Assembly: GCA_022450525.1 (NCBI GenBank)
Contig: JAKUQA010000015.1
Span: 1 to 38,053, forward strand
Source: Dehalococcoidia bacterium
GTDB taxonomy: Bacteria > Chloroflexota > Dehalococcoidia > Lucifugimonadales > UBA6952
Direction: 5' to 3'
Length of the DNA: 38,053 nt
Part shown: positions 1-8,542 of the stretch, one piece after another
How the letters are laid out: every line of letters begins with the position of its first letter
Position numbering within the stretch: the first letter of the stretch is position 1
Made by a program: the position numbers and the translations under genes
The notes under the pieces: generated by a model
Seen by the model: the letters and a program-made list of their open reading frames with translations, nothing else
What the model was told of the DNA's origin: nothing
The model's database searches: none

Positions 1-96
1 TCCCCAATGGACATTTAGTCCAATGGAAAATATACCGTAAATACTAGCCATAATTATGAAACCAGAAATATAAATTAATATGCCACCTAAATCCAT
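1..96 (-). CDS. livM: Branched-chain amino acid ABC transporter permease LivM-like, N-terminal fragment
   Basis: Only the first 32 codons are in the window; the rest lies beyond the left edge. The reading begins at an ATG (96-94) that overlaps the TAA of the upstream livH gene in a TAATG junction, so the two are probably translationally coupled. The fragment is one hydrophobic segment ending in IFSIGLNVHWG, matching the N-terminus of LivM permeases, where a first membrane helix is followed by an 'alGLNlqwG'-type motif. Its position after livG, livF and livH fits a branched-chain amino acid or related amide uptake operon. The identification rests on this short stretch plus context. Confidence 0.72.
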   Translation of the reverse strand, partial: MDLGGILIYISGFIIMASIYGIFSIGLNVHWG

Positions 97-1079
97 TAGT
101 CTTTTTCTCCAAATAATCCGTTAGGTTTTACAAGCAACATTGCAATCATTATTGTAAAAGCTACAGCTGGTTTGTATGTGGGATTTAGCCAAGCTGTAGA
201 AGCTTCCATAGAAATGCCAATTATTATAGCTCCTACGAGAGCACCAATAGGTTTTCCGATTCCTCCTAATATTACACTAGCAAATATAGGTAGTAAGATT
301 TTCCATCCTGTCATGGGAAGAATTTGTGCTTGTGAAACTGCTAACATAGTTCCTCCAGCTGCTGCTAGGCTTCCACTAATGATCCAAGTCCACATAATAA
401 CGATACTAGTATTAATTCCTGTTGATAAACTAAGATTGGGATTATTGGCAGTAGCTCTCATGAATTTTCCATATTTATTATATTTTAGAAATAAATACAC
501 ACCAAGTGTCATTAAAACTGCCATAAGTCCAAGGATGACATTGTCAGGTGGTATCCGTATATCTAGAGGAAGCATGTAAAATTGTTTCGATTCTCTTGGA
601 AAATATTCAGGTTCGTTTCCCCATAAAAATTGTACTAATCCTCTAATCATGATAGCTACGCCTAAAGAAGCTATACTAATTAGCATGGTAGATGCTTGTC
701 GAGTTCGTAATCTTTTGTAAATTAACTGGTCTAATATGACGACAATAATAGATGTTAATAACATAGTTAAGGGTATAGCAAGTACTATAGGTAGTCCAAA
801 AGTAAAAGGTCCCAATGCAGATCCTGTAAAACCTATTCCTGCAAAGATTACTGTGACAATAGTGAGAGAAATATACCCTCCCAGTGTCATTAAATCGCCT
901 TGTGCAAAATTTCCAAATCTCAATATACCAAATACTAAAGTTAAACCAATTGCTCCTAAAGAATAAATAAATCCTAATAATAATCCGTTAATTATTAAAC
1001 TGGGTTGGCCAAAAATTATAAGAGCTGATAATGCAATGATGAATATAACCCAGAAATAATCATAATTTTTTATATTCAT
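96..1079 (-). CDS. livH: Branched-chain amino acid ABC transporter permease LivH-like
   Basis: A 327-residue integral membrane protein with about eight hydrophobic segments. The stretch GAIGLTLVFGILRFGNFAQGDLM near residues 42-64 is the LivH hallmark (usually 'GLtLifGimrviNfAHG'), and the segment near residues 250-290 with GWKILLPIFASVILGGIGK matches the permease loop that contacts the ATPase. It would form the inner-membrane channel with LivM and be powered by LivF and LivG. It starts directly after livF (1079 shared) and overlaps livM at its stop. The substrate could be leucine/isoleucine/valine, urea or short amides; the periplasmic binding protein, which would decide this, is not in the window. 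Confidence 0.92.
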   Translation of the reverse strand: MNIKNYDYFWVIFIIALSALIIFGQPSLIINGLLLGFIYSLGAIGLTLVFGILRFGNFAQGDLMTLGGYISLTIVTVIFAGIGFTGSALGPFTFGLPIVLAIPLTMLLTSIIVVILDQLIYKRLRTRQASTMLISIASLGVAIMIRGLVQFLWGNEPEYFPRESKQFYMLPLDIRIPPDNVILGLMAVLMTLGVYLFLKYNKYGKFMRATANNPNLSLSTGINTSIVIMWTWIISGSLAAAGGTMLAVSQAQILPMTGWKILLPIFASVILGGIGKPIGALVGAIIIGISMEASTAWLNPTYKPAVAFTIMIAMLLVKPNGLFGEKD

Positions 1080-1789
1080 CAGTTTGAACCTCCCAAATAT
1101 AACATTCCAACATCTGGATTAGTTAGTAAATTCAAACCTGTGTCATCTATTTTATTTTCTCCAGTAGCCAAAACATAACCTCGATCGGCAATTGAAAGGA
1201 TCTTTTTAGCATTTTGTTCGACAATAAGAATAGTAACTCCACTTTTATTTATTGATTCTATAGTCTCGAAAGTAGAGTCAGCCATTATTGGAGACAAACC
1301 TGCTGAAGGTTCATCTAGTATCATTAGTGATGGTTTAGAAATTAAAGCTTTTGCAAATGCTAAAGTTTGTCGTTGTCCTCCTGAAAGCGTACCAGCCTTG
1401 GTATTCATTTTTGTATCAAGAATTGGGAATAATTCCAATATTTCTTCTAAACGTTTTTTGAAATTAAACTTGAGTACGAGAGATGGTATTTCAAGATTTT
1501 CTTTAATTGTCATATTGGTGAATACATTTTCGGCTTGTGGCACATAAGAAATACCTAGTTCAACTATTTTTTGAGGAGATGAATTTGTAATACTATCTGC
1601 CATAAATTCAATATTGCCTTTTTTAGCTTCCAATAAACCTACTATTACTTTAAGTAGTGTAGATTTGCCTGAGCCATTAGGACCAATAATTGCTACCAAG
1701 TTTCCTTCATTAACTTGTATAGAAACAGAATGGAGAATCTCTGTTTCACCATAACCTGCATTAATATTTTGTACATCAAGTAAAGCCAT
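1079..1789 (-). CDS. livF: ABC transporter ATP-binding protein LivF-like
   Basis: A 236-residue single-domain ABC ATPase, usual LivF length. Visible motifs: Walker A GPNGSGKST near residues 36-44, Q-loop SYVPQAENVF, signature LSGGQRQ, Walker B LMILDEPSAGL, and the H-loop region replaced by ILIVEQNA, where the LivF/LivG type carries Gln/Asn after the Glu. It is one of the two nucleotide-hydrolysing subunits of the Liv importer at the cytoplasmic face. Its ATG directly abuts the livG stop, and its end overlaps the livH start by one base, so all four genes form one tightly coupled operon. Confidence 0.94.
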   Translation of the reverse strand: MALLDVQNINAGYGETEILHSVSIQVNEGNLVAIIGPNGSGKSTLLKVIVGLLEAKKGNIEFMADSITNSSPQKIVELGISYVPQAENVFTNMTIKENLEIPSLVLKFNFKKRLEEILELFPILDTKMNTKAGTLSGGQRQTLAFAKALISKPSLMILDEPSAGLSPIMADSTFETIESINKSGVTILIVEQNAKKILSIADRGYVLATGENKIDDTGLNLLTNPDVGMLYLGGSN

Positions 1790-2557
1790 TTACCCTCCTA
1801 GATAGGCGTTTACAACACTTTGATCTGATTTTATTTGTTCAGCAGTACCTTCGGCAATTTTTGTCCCATTACTTAATACTATTATTGGGTTACATAAATT
1901 CATAATAAAATTCATATTGTGTTCGATTATGAGAAATGTGATACCTAATTCTTTATTACTTCGACGTATATTATCCATAAGATCATTTACCAGAGTAGGA
2001 TTTACTCCAGCAACAGGTTCGTCAAGTAGTACCAAACTTGGATCTGACATTAAGGTTCTAGCTAATTCTAATAGTTTTTTTTGTCCTGTAGAAAGATTAC
2101 CTGCATATTCATTAGTAAGATGATTCAGTCGTATAAAGTCCAGAATATTCTTAGCCTTATTAATATTGATTTCTTCTTCTAATTGAATTTTTTTGAATGA
2201 GAATAGTGGAGACCAAATATGTTCACCAATTTGATTTTTTGGAACAACCAATAAATTTTCCAAAACTGTCATTTTTTTTAATTCACGGGGTATCTGAAAC
2301 GTTCTAACTAGGCCTTTTTTAAAAATATTGTGTGTTGGATCTTTATCAATTAGTTTTTGTTGAAAAGATACATTTCCACTATCTTGGGATAAAAATCCAG
2401 TAATAAGGTTAAATACAGTAGTTTTACCTGCTCCATTTGGGCCTATTAGACCTGTTATTGATCCAGTGGACACATTAAATGAACAGTTGTTTACGGCCTG
2501 AATTCCATCAAATGATTTTGATAAATTTTCAATAGTTAATATGTTATTATTAGGCAT
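1790..2557 (-). CDS. livG: ABC transporter ATP-binding protein LivG-like
   Basis: A 255-residue ABC ATPase and first gene of the liv operon here. Motifs: Walker A GPNGAGKT near residue 38, a LivG-type signature NLSTGQKKLLELARTL, Walker B LVLLDEPVAGVNP and switch region FLIIEHNMNFIM. The AGVNP after the Walker B and the IEHNM switch are characteristic of LivG rather than LivF. It pairs with LivF to energise import. A candidate promoter (2627-2654) and a small inverted repeat (2573-2591) lie upstream, suggesting operator control in the divergent region shared with the gene at 2778. Confidence 0.94.
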   Translation of the reverse strand: MPNNNILTIENLSKSFDGIQAVNNCSFNVSTGSITGLIGPNGAGKTTVFNLITGFLSQDSGNVSFQQKLIDKDPTHNIFKKGLVRTFQIPRELKKMTVLENLLVVPKNQIGEHIWSPLFSFKKIQLEEEININKAKNILDFIRLNHLTNEYAGNLSTGQKKLLELARTLMSDPSLVLLDEPVAGVNPTLVNDLMDNIRRSNKELGITFLIIEHNMNFIMNLCNPIIVLSNGTKIAEGTAEQIKSDQSVVNAYLGG

Positions 2558-2572
2558 TTTTTACCATTATGT

Positions 2573-2591
2573 GTAACATGTTTATTGTTAC
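2573..2591. promoter_or_regulatory. Inverted repeat in the liv leader, candidate operator
   Basis: The arms GTAACA (2573-2578) and TGTTAC (2586-2591) are perfectly complementary and separated by seven bases. It sits between the predicted liv start site and the livG ATG, where a repressor could bind DNA. No known factor is assigned. Such short repeats also arise by chance in AT-rich DNA. Confidence 0.35.
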
Positions 2592-2626
2592 TTTTCGTAG
2601 TTATCCCACCCAAGAACCGCTTTTTA

Positions 2627-2654
2627 TGTATATAGTATACCTTCATTTGTTCAA
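2627..2654 (-). promoter_or_regulatory. Candidate sigma-70-type promoter of the liv operon
   Basis: On the minus strand TTGAAC (2654-2649) and TATACA (2632-2627) are separated by 16 bases, a near-consensus -35/-10 pair. The predicted start would be near 2620, giving a leader of about 60 bases before livG. An overlapping TATACT (2639-2634) could serve as an alternative -10. Confidence 0.4.
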
Positions 2655-2777
2655 ACTATCCAAAAAATATTGATATTCATTGGAAATGATCCTACATAAT
2701 TAGTGTAAAAGTATTAGATTTTCATTAAAACTCTCTATAATAATAAGTCTCTATTATGAAAAATTTTAAAGTTTTTA

Positions 2778-3101
2778 ATGCATAACTATCCACGACAATA
2801 TAGATATTTATACTTGGTATTTGCAGTACTAGGTTCTTTAATTAGTCACATACCCTTAACTGGTGGTGTTTTTTCTTCTTGGGCATGGGCACTTGACTTA
2901 GAAGTTGTAAATTTTTTGGAATACGGAATTGTAATAGGAGTTATTACAGGAAGTATATTTGGGATTTTAATAGGAAGACAATCCACTCGTGAAAGTTCTA
3001 GAGAAATTGCCTGGAGGTTACAACCTAAATTTTGGAGTCTTGCAATTGCATTGATTGCCTTAGCATTTATTATTAAAGGCCTTAGAGAGTTTATATTCTA
3101 A
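2778..3101 (+). CDS. Small integral membrane protein, unknown function
   Basis: A 107-residue protein with three probable membrane helices (about residues 10-28, 47-68 and 86-104). The N-terminus is tyrosine/arginine rich and a basic loop (GRQSTRESSREIAWRLQPK) lies before the last helix. I do not recognise the family. There is no clear Shine-Dalgarno sequence before the ATG; a TATAAT box is at 2736-2741. The gene is transcribed divergently from liv and ends in a strong terminator that overlaps its stop codon, so it is probably a single-gene transcript. Confidence 0.7.
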   Translation: MHNYPRQYRYLYLVFAVLGSLISHIPLTGGVFSSWAWALDLEVVNFLEYGIVIGVITGSIFGILIGRQSTRESSREIAWRLQPKFWSLAIALIALAFIIKGLREFIF

Positions 3102-3116
3102 GACCTTTAAATTTTT
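3073..3116 (+). terminator. Rho-independent terminator of the 2778 gene
   Basis: TTAAAGG (3073-3079) pairs with CCTTTAA (3104-3110), and after one C/A mismatch CTTAGA (3081-3086) pairs with TCTAAG (3097-3102). A T-rich tail ATTTTT follows. The stem includes the stop codon of the upstream gene. The A-rich left side could weakly serve the converging DUF805 genes as well. Confidence 0.75.
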
Positions 3117-3123
3117 AATACTA

Positions 3124-3531
3124 TTATTTTACAGGATGTCCGTAGTTATTTGGACCATAGTCGCTTTCTTTAAACATTACCCAATAGATAAATATAAAAA
3201 GCGGTATAAATAAATAACACCCTGGGAAAACCATAAATATCCACCAAAAGGACTTGTTAATATCGTGGAGTCTTCTTATTGTTACAGCAATTCGAGGTAC
3301 AAAAAATAGTACTATAAGTAGTATTTGAATTCTCTGTAGCCAGCTTACCAAGTTCAGTTCAATAATGAGATTGTTAGCGTTTATCGCCAATAAGGTAGTT
3401 ATTATACCAAAACTTATACCAATCAAACATTCAAACAACCACCAGTAGTTGAATTCTGATCTGCTAGCTCTTCCCTCAAATTCGAAATAATTATCTACTA
3501 AAACTGATTTAATTGCGTCCGTAAAACTCAT
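3124..3531 (-). CDS. DUF805 family membrane protein (second copy of tandem pair)
   Basis: A 135-residue protein with the DUF805 pattern: an N-terminal NYFEFEGRASRSEFNYWWLF block, several membrane helices, the RLHDIN motif in the middle, and a C-terminal G.NNYG..P ending. DUF805 proteins are small inner-membrane proteins of unknown function. It is a clear paralogue of the gene at 3547, with the same length and aligned motifs, 15 bases apart, and is probably expressed from the same promoter (4007-4035). The pair most likely arose by local duplication. Confidence 0.88.
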   Translation of the reverse strand: MSFTDAIKSVLVDNYFEFEGRASRSEFNYWWLFECLIGISFGIITTLLAINANNLIIELNLVSWLQRIQILLIVLFFVPRIAVTIRRLHDINKSFWWIFMVFPGCYLFIPLFIFIYWVMFKESDYGPNNYGHPVK

Positions 3532-3546
3532 AACATTTTAAAACTA

Positions 3547-3954
3547 TTATTTTACAGGATCTCCATAGTTATTTGGACCAGAGTCGCCCTCTTTGAGTAT
3601 AACCCAGTAGAGAAGTACAATATACGGAATAATCAAAAAGCTGAAGATACCCATTACTAATAGCATCCATCCAGTTCTATTAATATCATGGAGTCTTCTA
3701 ACAGCAAGAGCAATACTAGGTATAAATAAGAGAAGATAAACTATTCCTTGTACTGCCATTAGCCAACCTAAGGATGTGAGTGCGGCGAAGATATTATCAG
3801 CAGTTGATGCTAATAAAGTAGCTATTATCGAAAATCCTATAGCAATCAAAATATAGAATAACAAAAAGTAGTTATATTCTGATCTTCGGGCCCTTCCGCT
3901 GAAGTTGAAGTAATTTTCTATTATGGCGGATTTAATTGCATCTATAAAACTCAT
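3547..3954 (-). CDS. DUF805 family membrane protein (first copy of tandem pair)
   Basis: A 135-residue DUF805 protein with the conserved NYFNFSGRARRSEYNYF start, RLHDINRTGW centre and a GPNNYGDPVK C-terminus. About four membrane helices are visible. A strong Shine-Dalgarno sequence (GGAGGAATT) precedes the ATG at 3954, and a near-consensus promoter lies 50 bases further upstream, so this is the first gene of a two-gene unit with its duplicate at 3124. No enzymatic role is known for the family. Confidence 0.9.
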   Translation of the reverse strand: MSFIDAIKSAIIENYFNFSGRARRSEYNYFLLFYILIAIGFSIIATLLASTADNIFAALTSLGWLMAVQGIVYLLLFIPSIALAVRRLHDINRTGWMLLVMGIFSFLIIPYIVLLYWVILKEGDSGPNNYGDPVK

Positions 3955-4006
3955 AATTCCTCCTAAATCTTAGTGTGAAAAATATTTAGAATAAATAATC
4001 TTGTTA

Positions 4007-4035
4007 TTTATATATGTGTTTGCAATTATTGTCAA
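4007..4035 (-). promoter_or_regulatory. Sigma-70-type promoter of the DUF805 pair
   Basis: TTGACA (4035-4030, minus strand) and TATAAA (4012-4007) are separated by exactly 17 bases. The predicted start is near 4000, about 45 bases before the ATG at 3954. The -35 box overlaps the stop codon of the upstream LysE-type gene, so the DUF805 pair has its own promoter despite the same orientation. Confidence 0.7.
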
Positions 4036-4619
4036 TAAATTGCCCATAATACAACGAATATCGTAATAGTAACCATGAATCTATTAAGATATGTGTTATT
4101 TGGTAGTATTGTGCCAAGTAATTTTCCCATCCAGCACCAAAGACTCGAAAATAACAAATGACATATAGCAAACCCCAGAACAACCGCTATTAACTGAATA
4201 GGAAAATCGCCAATAGCTGGAGCAAAATTGCTCCAAGCTAATGAAGAAACTATCCAAGCTTTTGGATTAAGTGGATTGATTATAACTGCATGTTTAAAAC
4301 TAAATTGATGTGATTGTTGAAGAGTATTTGAATTAACATGTTTTATATTCCATGTTATGACTGCAAGATAAATCATGTACCCTGCACTTATATATTTAAA
4401 TAATGTATAAATAGTTGAATATTCAATTAAGATAATTCCAATTCCTAATCCAACAAGAATATCTAATGGAATTTTTCCAGCAACGAGGCCAATGATAAAA
4501 CCAATACATGGCTTAAAACCTTTTTGTGACCCAGCAAGCATAGCAAGTAAATTCGCTGGACCAGGTGTTCCTGCTACAAATATTATAAATACATATAGCG
4601 ATATGTATGCCTCTAGCAT
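4032..4619 (-). CDS. LysE/RhtB family amino acid exporter, copy 1
   Basis: A 195-residue protein with about six hydrophobic segments and the LysE/RhtB signature GTPGPANLLAML near residues 17-28, plus NPLNPKAW near residues 114-121, which corresponds to the conserved NPK motif. The family exports amino acids or small metabolites. Its ATG overlaps the stop of the ketopantoate-reductase-like gene (TAATG), so the two are co-translated. It is closely similar along its whole length to the protein at 33249, including the rare shared run QQSHQF and the run LAWSNFAPAIG. The exported substrate is not evident. Confidence 0.9.
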   Translation of the reverse strand: MLEAYISLYVFIIFVAGTPGPANLLAMLAGSQKGFKPCIGFIIGLVAGKIPLDILVGLGIGIILIEYSTIYTLFKYISAGYMIYLAVITWNIKHVNSNTLQQSHQFSFKHAVIINPLNPKAWIVSSLAWSNFAPAIGDFPIQLIAVVLGFAICHLLFSSLWCWMGKLLGTILPNNTYLNRFMVTITIFVVLWAIY

Positions 4620-5548
4620 TATGCAGAAATTTCGCCTCGTGCTAGTTTTTCTAGCGGGAGTAAGGCGTTATATATAAAGCTATTAACTGGTATTGTTACA
4701 TTATTTTCTTTAGCTATTCTTACTATAGATCCTATTTGATGTTCAATTTCTGATGGTTTACCATCTGCAATATCTCTATGCATCGAGGTACTACCAACAC
4801 CCTGAGGTAGATTATCAATTCTATCTTGTATCTCTTGATAAGGGACATCTATATTAAGACTTTTTGCTACATCTCTTGTTTCTTCCATATTTTTTATCCA
4901 CATTTCAACTACACTTGGTATTTGTCTCCATATTGGTGAATTACTTCTCGTTATAGCCCCAATAGAACCTAATGCAGAAACAGCCATTAGCTTTGCCCAT
5001 TGATCAACTTGGAAACTTTCTGGTATTACCGCATTAAATCCAGCGTTATTTAATGTAGATTGTAATGAAAGTAAACGTTGAGTTTTATCATTATTAGTTT
5101 CTGCAATAGTTAGTTTAGGACTGTTAGCCATACCTCTGACAATACCAGGACTTATTACCTGTGCACCAAAGTGGCAAATACCTTCCAGTACTTTTTCTTT
5201 TCCGAGAATTTGCCCTATTTTTTGAGACGCTGTTAGTCCATTTTGTGTTTGCACTATGATTGTATTTTTGTTAATCAATGGTTTTATCATTTCGCTTGCA
5301 ATTTCTACAGCATCAGCTTTAACGCAAATGATTATTGTATCTACGATACCAATTTCTTCAGGATCATCAGTGATATGTTTTGGTGTTACGGTATAGTTTT
5401 TATTTTCGTTATGAATTGTTAGACCTGAGTTACGTATTACGTTGAGTGTCTCCCCTCTTGATATAAGAGAAACTTCTTCTCCGGCATTTGTTAAACGGCC
5501 TGCTATATATCCACCTATTGCTCCAATGCCAAAAATTGCAATTTTCAT
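4619..5548 (-). CDS. Ketopantoate reductase family (ApbA/PanE-like) oxidoreductase
   Basis: A 309-residue NAD(P)-dependent reductase. The N-terminal Rossmann motif GIGAIGGYIAGRL is at residues 7-19, and the family hallmarks follow: CVKADAVE near residue 75, QNGL near residue 103, DQWAKLM near residue 187 with the conserved Lys, and a C-terminal block STSMHRDIADGKPSEIEH with the SSM-D-x(3)-G-x(2)-TE pattern. PanE makes pantoate for coenzyme A, but many paralogues reduce other 2-oxo acids. Its coupling to a LysE-type exporter rather than to pantothenate genes argues for a paralogue with another substrate, so I give no symbol. Confidence 0.88.
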   Translation of the reverse strand: MKIAIFGIGAIGGYIAGRLTNAGEEVSLISRGETLNVIRNSGLTIHNENKNYTVTPKHITDDPEEIGIVDTIIICVKADAVEIASEMIKPLINKNTIIVQTQNGLTASQKIGQILGKEKVLEGICHFGAQVISPGIVRGMANSPKLTIAETNNDKTQRLLSLQSTLNNAGFNAVIPESFQVDQWAKLMAVSALGSIGAITRSNSPIWRQIPSVVEMWIKNMEETRDVAKSLNIDVPYQEIQDRIDNLPQGVGSTSMHRDIADGKPSEIEHQIGSIVRIAKENNVTIPVNSFIYNALLPLEKLARGEISA

Positions 5549-5624
5549 TAATTCTCCTTTTAACTGTTTTTGTAAAGATATCTGTAATAAAATATTTTTA
5601 ATTAGTATAAGTCATAGTAGTACT

Positions 5625-6287
5625 TTGGAAGATAATTTATCAATTCAAATATTGGATTATTATACATGGAAAATTCCTGATTCTGAATTAGGTCAAGGTT
5701 TATTGTTAAAGACGTCTAGAGGAAACATAAAAACTATTGTTCATCAATCACCACAACTTCAAACAGATAAAGCTATTATATGGGTATGTGGTGCTAATGG
5801 AGGATTTGAAGGTCCAGCCAATGGGATGTATAGAACAATTTCAGAATCTTTAAAAAATAGTATTAGATCTATCAGAATAGATTATCGAAAACCAAATGTA
5901 TTAAGTGAATGTGCATTAGATATTTTATCAGCTATATCTTTTTTAAAATCATTAGGCCATTCTCAAATAGTATTAGTTGGACATTCTTTTGGAGGAGCTG
6001 TAGTTATAACTGCTGCAGAATTTTCGGATCTAGTTGTTGGAGTAGTCGCTTTATCAAGTCAAGGATACGGAACCAACACAGTAGCCAATATTGCACCTCG
6101 GAATTTACTTTTACTCCATGGTGGTTCAGATACGCGTTTACCATCTGAAATTTCCGAAAAGATATATTTATACGCAAAGGAACCCAAAGAAATAAAAATA
6201 TTTTCTGGAAATGGCCATGGCTTACGAGAATCTTCTGATCAAATTACATTGTTTGTAAAAAATTGGATTCTTAATATATTGGAATAA
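5625..6287 (+). CDS. Alpha/beta hydrolase (dienelactone-hydrolase-like), start uncertain
   Basis: The reading frame carries an alpha/beta hydrolase with nucleophile elbow VGHSFGG, a candidate acid Asp in LHGGSDTRLP and a C-terminal GNGHGL with the catalytic His. The only upstream ATG (5442) lies inside the antisense ketopantoate-reductase gene and would add about 60 residues of unrelated sequence, so I prefer the TTG at 5625 (220 residues); TTG 5652 is another option. There is no good Shine-Dalgarno sequence for either. It precedes the lipid-methyltransferase genes by about 50 bases and could be a lipid or thioester hydrolase working with them, but its substrate cannot be read from sequence. 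Confidence 0.78.
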   Translation: MEDNLSIQILDYYTWKIPDSELGQGLLLKTSRGNIKTIVHQSPQLQTDKAIIWVCGANGGFEGPANGMYRTISESLKNSIRSIRIDYRKPNVLSECALDILSAISFLKSLGHSQIVLVGHSFGGAVVITAAEFSDLVVGVVALSSQGYGTNTVANIAPRNLLLLHGGSDTRLPSEISEKIYLYAKEPKEIKIFSGNGHGLRESSDQITLFVKNWILNILE

Positions 6288-6335
6288 AATTCGAATAATT
6301 ATTATAATTATATATATAAGATTTACAATTAAGAT

Positions 6336-7514
6336 ATGTTAATAAACCCCACAAAATTTATAGCCAATTATTTAAACCAGATTTCTGAAGGATATTTAGT
6401 TGTTTTATTTCCAGATGGTTCTAAAAAATCTTTTGGCGATATAAATTCTGATCTACAAACAGAATTACACATTAGAGATAATGCACTTCTAAAAAATTTA
6501 TTATTTCGAGGTGAAATAGCCTTAGGAGAGGGATATATAAATGGTTTATGGGAGTGTGATAATATTGCTAATCTACTTAAGTTATTTGTTCTCAATTTTC
6601 AACAAACTGGAAGATTAAAACCAAAATTTCAAGGGATATTTACTTTACTAGATAAAATTTCTCATCGATTTAAGAGAAATACAATTACGAAAGCTAAAGA
6701 TAATATTTCTGCACATTATGATTTAGGAAATGAATTTTTCCGAACATTTTTAGATAAAAATATGGTTTACTCCTGTGGTTTATTTGAGAAAGCTGAAGAT
6801 TCCCTAGAAGTAGCTCAAAAAAATAAAATTCAACAGATTATAGATCAAGCAAATATACAATCAGGCCAGAAAGTATTAGAGATTGGTTGTGGATGGGGGG
6901 CTTTTTCACTGACATTAGCTCAGCAAATGGATGTTAGCGTTACTGCAATTACTATATCAGAAGAACAGTATTATTTTGTTAAGGAACTTGTAGCAGAACA
7001 TGAATTAACAAATCGTATTGAGGTTAAATTAGAAGACTATCGAAATTTAGAAGGACAATATGACCGAATAGTTTCTATCGAAATGCTTGAAGCTGTTGGC
7101 CATGAAGGCTTAACCGATTTTTATACACAATGTAATAATTTATTAAATGATAATGGTTTATTATCAGTGCAAGTAATTACTATGCCTGATTCGCGTTATG
7201 AAAGTTACAGAAAAAATGTCGATTTTATTCAAAAGTATGTTTTTCCTGGGGGTCATTTACCTTCTTTAGGAGCACTTAATCATGCTTCATCAATACAAAA
7301 TTCTTTTTCTCTTCAAAATATGAATAATATTGGTATACATTATGCCAAAACATTATATTCATGGAATCAAAACCTACAACAAAATAAACAAAAAATTGTT
7401 GAACTTGGCTATCCAGAAAGATTAATTAAAATATGGGAATATTACTTTGGTTACTGCCAAGCAGGATTTGAGACGTATTTATTAGATAATTTACAATTAG
7501 TATATTCGAAATAA
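6336..7514 (+). CDS. cfa: Cyclopropane-fatty-acyl-phospholipid synthase family methyltransferase
   Basis: A 392-residue protein with the two-part CFA layout: an N-terminal lipid-binding domain (about 1-110) and a class I SAM methyltransferase fold. HYDLGNEFF (127-135) and YSCG (Cys147) match the substrate/bicarbonate region, LEIGCGWGAF (181-190) is the SAM motif, and EMLEAVGHE and GGHLPS carry the Glu and His expected at the active site. CFA synthases add a methylene carbon from SAM to double bonds of membrane phospholipids. A TACAAT box (6324-6329) lies six bases upstream of the ATG and there is no Shine-Dalgarno sequence, so it may be leaderless. It begins a compact four-gene run. Confidence 0.93.
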   Translation: MLINPTKFIANYLNQISEGYLVVLFPDGSKKSFGDINSDLQTELHIRDNALLKNLLFRGEIALGEGYINGLWECDNIANLLKLFVLNFQQTGRLKPKFQGIFTLLDKISHRFKRNTITKAKDNISAHYDLGNEFFRTFLDKNMVYSCGLFEKAEDSLEVAQKNKIQQIIDQANIQSGQKVLEIGCGWGAFSLTLAQQMDVSVTAITISEEQYYFVKELVAEHELTNRIEVKLEDYRNLEGQYDRIVSIEMLEAVGHEGLTDFYTQCNNLLNDNGLLSVQVITMPDSRYESYRKNVDFIQKYVFPGGHLPSLGALNHASSIQNSFSLQNMNNIGIHYAKTLYSWNQNLQQNKQKIVELGYPERLIKIWEYYFGYCQAGFETYLLDNLQLVYSK

Positions 7515-7522
7515 GGAAAAAT

Positions 7523-8542
7523 ATGTGGTATGAATATTTTCTCGATAGAGGTTTAATTCCATTTCCGTTAGTTAGATATTTTATTAATAGATTAAATGGT
7601 CGAACTCATAACAAATTAAAAAATATTACAGAAGAGGATCGAAAAGTATTTTCCGGATTAATTTCAAAAGGACCTATAGCCAATGATACTGAAATTGCAA
7701 ATCAACAACACTATGAAGTCACCTCGGAATTTTTTCAATCGATTCTCGGCCCACGATTGAAATATAGTTCTTGTTACTGGGATGAATCAACAAGTAACCT
7801 TGATGATGCAGAGATTAAAATGCTAAATATGTATATAGAGAGATGTGAAATAAAAGACGGATTATCCGTATTAGATTTAGGGTGTGGTTGGGGGTCGGTT
7901 ACGTTGTATTTAGCGCAAAAATTCCCTCATTCGACTTTTACATGTATATCTAATTCTGAGACACAAATAAATTATATAAAAAATATAGTTAATGAAAAAC
8001 AATTAGAAAATGTAATTGCAATAAAGTCAGATATTAATGAATTTTATCCACAAGAAAAATTTGACAGGATTATTTCAATTGAAATGTTTGAACACATGAA
8101 TAACCTACAAGAACTATTACATCGTATTTCTCTCTGGATGACCCCTGATGCTATTTTATTTATTCATGTATTCAGTCATAAAGATACTCCTTATTTTTTT
8201 CTCGATGAAAAATCTTGGATGGCAAAACATTTTTTTCGCTCTGGTATGATGCCTAGTTATGATTTATTTGATAACTTTTCTGAAGAATTATTATTGACAG
8301 AATCGTGGTTAATTAATGGAACCCATTATCAGAGAACTCTTGATGAATGGGAGAAAAAATTACTTAACAATAAAGAAAAGATATTAAAAATCTTCCAAAA
8401 GGATGTTGATAAAAAACATTCTTTAATTCTTTGGCGAAGATGGCGCATCTTTTTAGCAGCATGTTCTTCCCTATTTGGGTTTAATGCAGGAGATGTTTGG
8501 TTTGTAGCGCACCATAAATTTCGTTTGAGAGAAAACGGATGA
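7523..8542 (+). CDS. CFA-like SAM methyltransferase, coclaurine-N-methyltransferase-like clade
   Basis: A 339-residue class I SAM methyltransferase related to but distinct from the preceding gene. It keeps YSSCYWDE, the SAM motif LDLGCGWGSV and SIEMFEHM, but lacks the CFA GGHLPS motif. Instead it has HFFRSGMMPSYDLF and ESWLINGTHYQRTLDEW, the pattern of the plant coclaurine-N-methyltransferase-like proteins that sit beside FAD oxidoreductase genes in bacteria. It therefore probably methylates a fatty acyl chain or other lipid without necessarily closing a cyclopropane ring. The Shine-Dalgarno AAGGA precedes the ATG by six bases; the end overlaps the next start (ATGA). Confidence 0.9.
   Translation: MWYEYFLDRGLIPFPLVRYFINRLNGRTHNKLKNITEEDRKVFSGLISKGPIANDTEIANQQHYEVTSEFFQSILGPRLKYSSCYWDESTSNLDDAEIKMLNMYIERCEIKDGLSVLDLGCGWGSVTLYLAQKFPHSTFTCISNSETQINYIKNIVNEKQLENVIAIKSDINEFYPQEKFDRIISIEMFEHMNNLQELLHRISLWMTPDAILFIHVFSHKDTPYFFLDEKSWMAKHFFRSGMMPSYDLFDNFSEELLLTESWLINGTHYQRTLDEWEKKLLNNKEKILKIFQKDVDKKHSLILWRRWRIFLAACSSLFGFNAGDVWFVAHHKFRLRENG

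Noticed and set aside
172..579. 135-codon plus-strand frame opposite livH
   Set aside because: It is antisense to a well-conserved permease and shows no family features.
5442..5624. N-terminal extension of the alpha/beta hydrolase from ATG 5442
   Set aside because: It would overlap more than 100 bases of the antisense reductase gene and its residues look unlike the hydrolase family.
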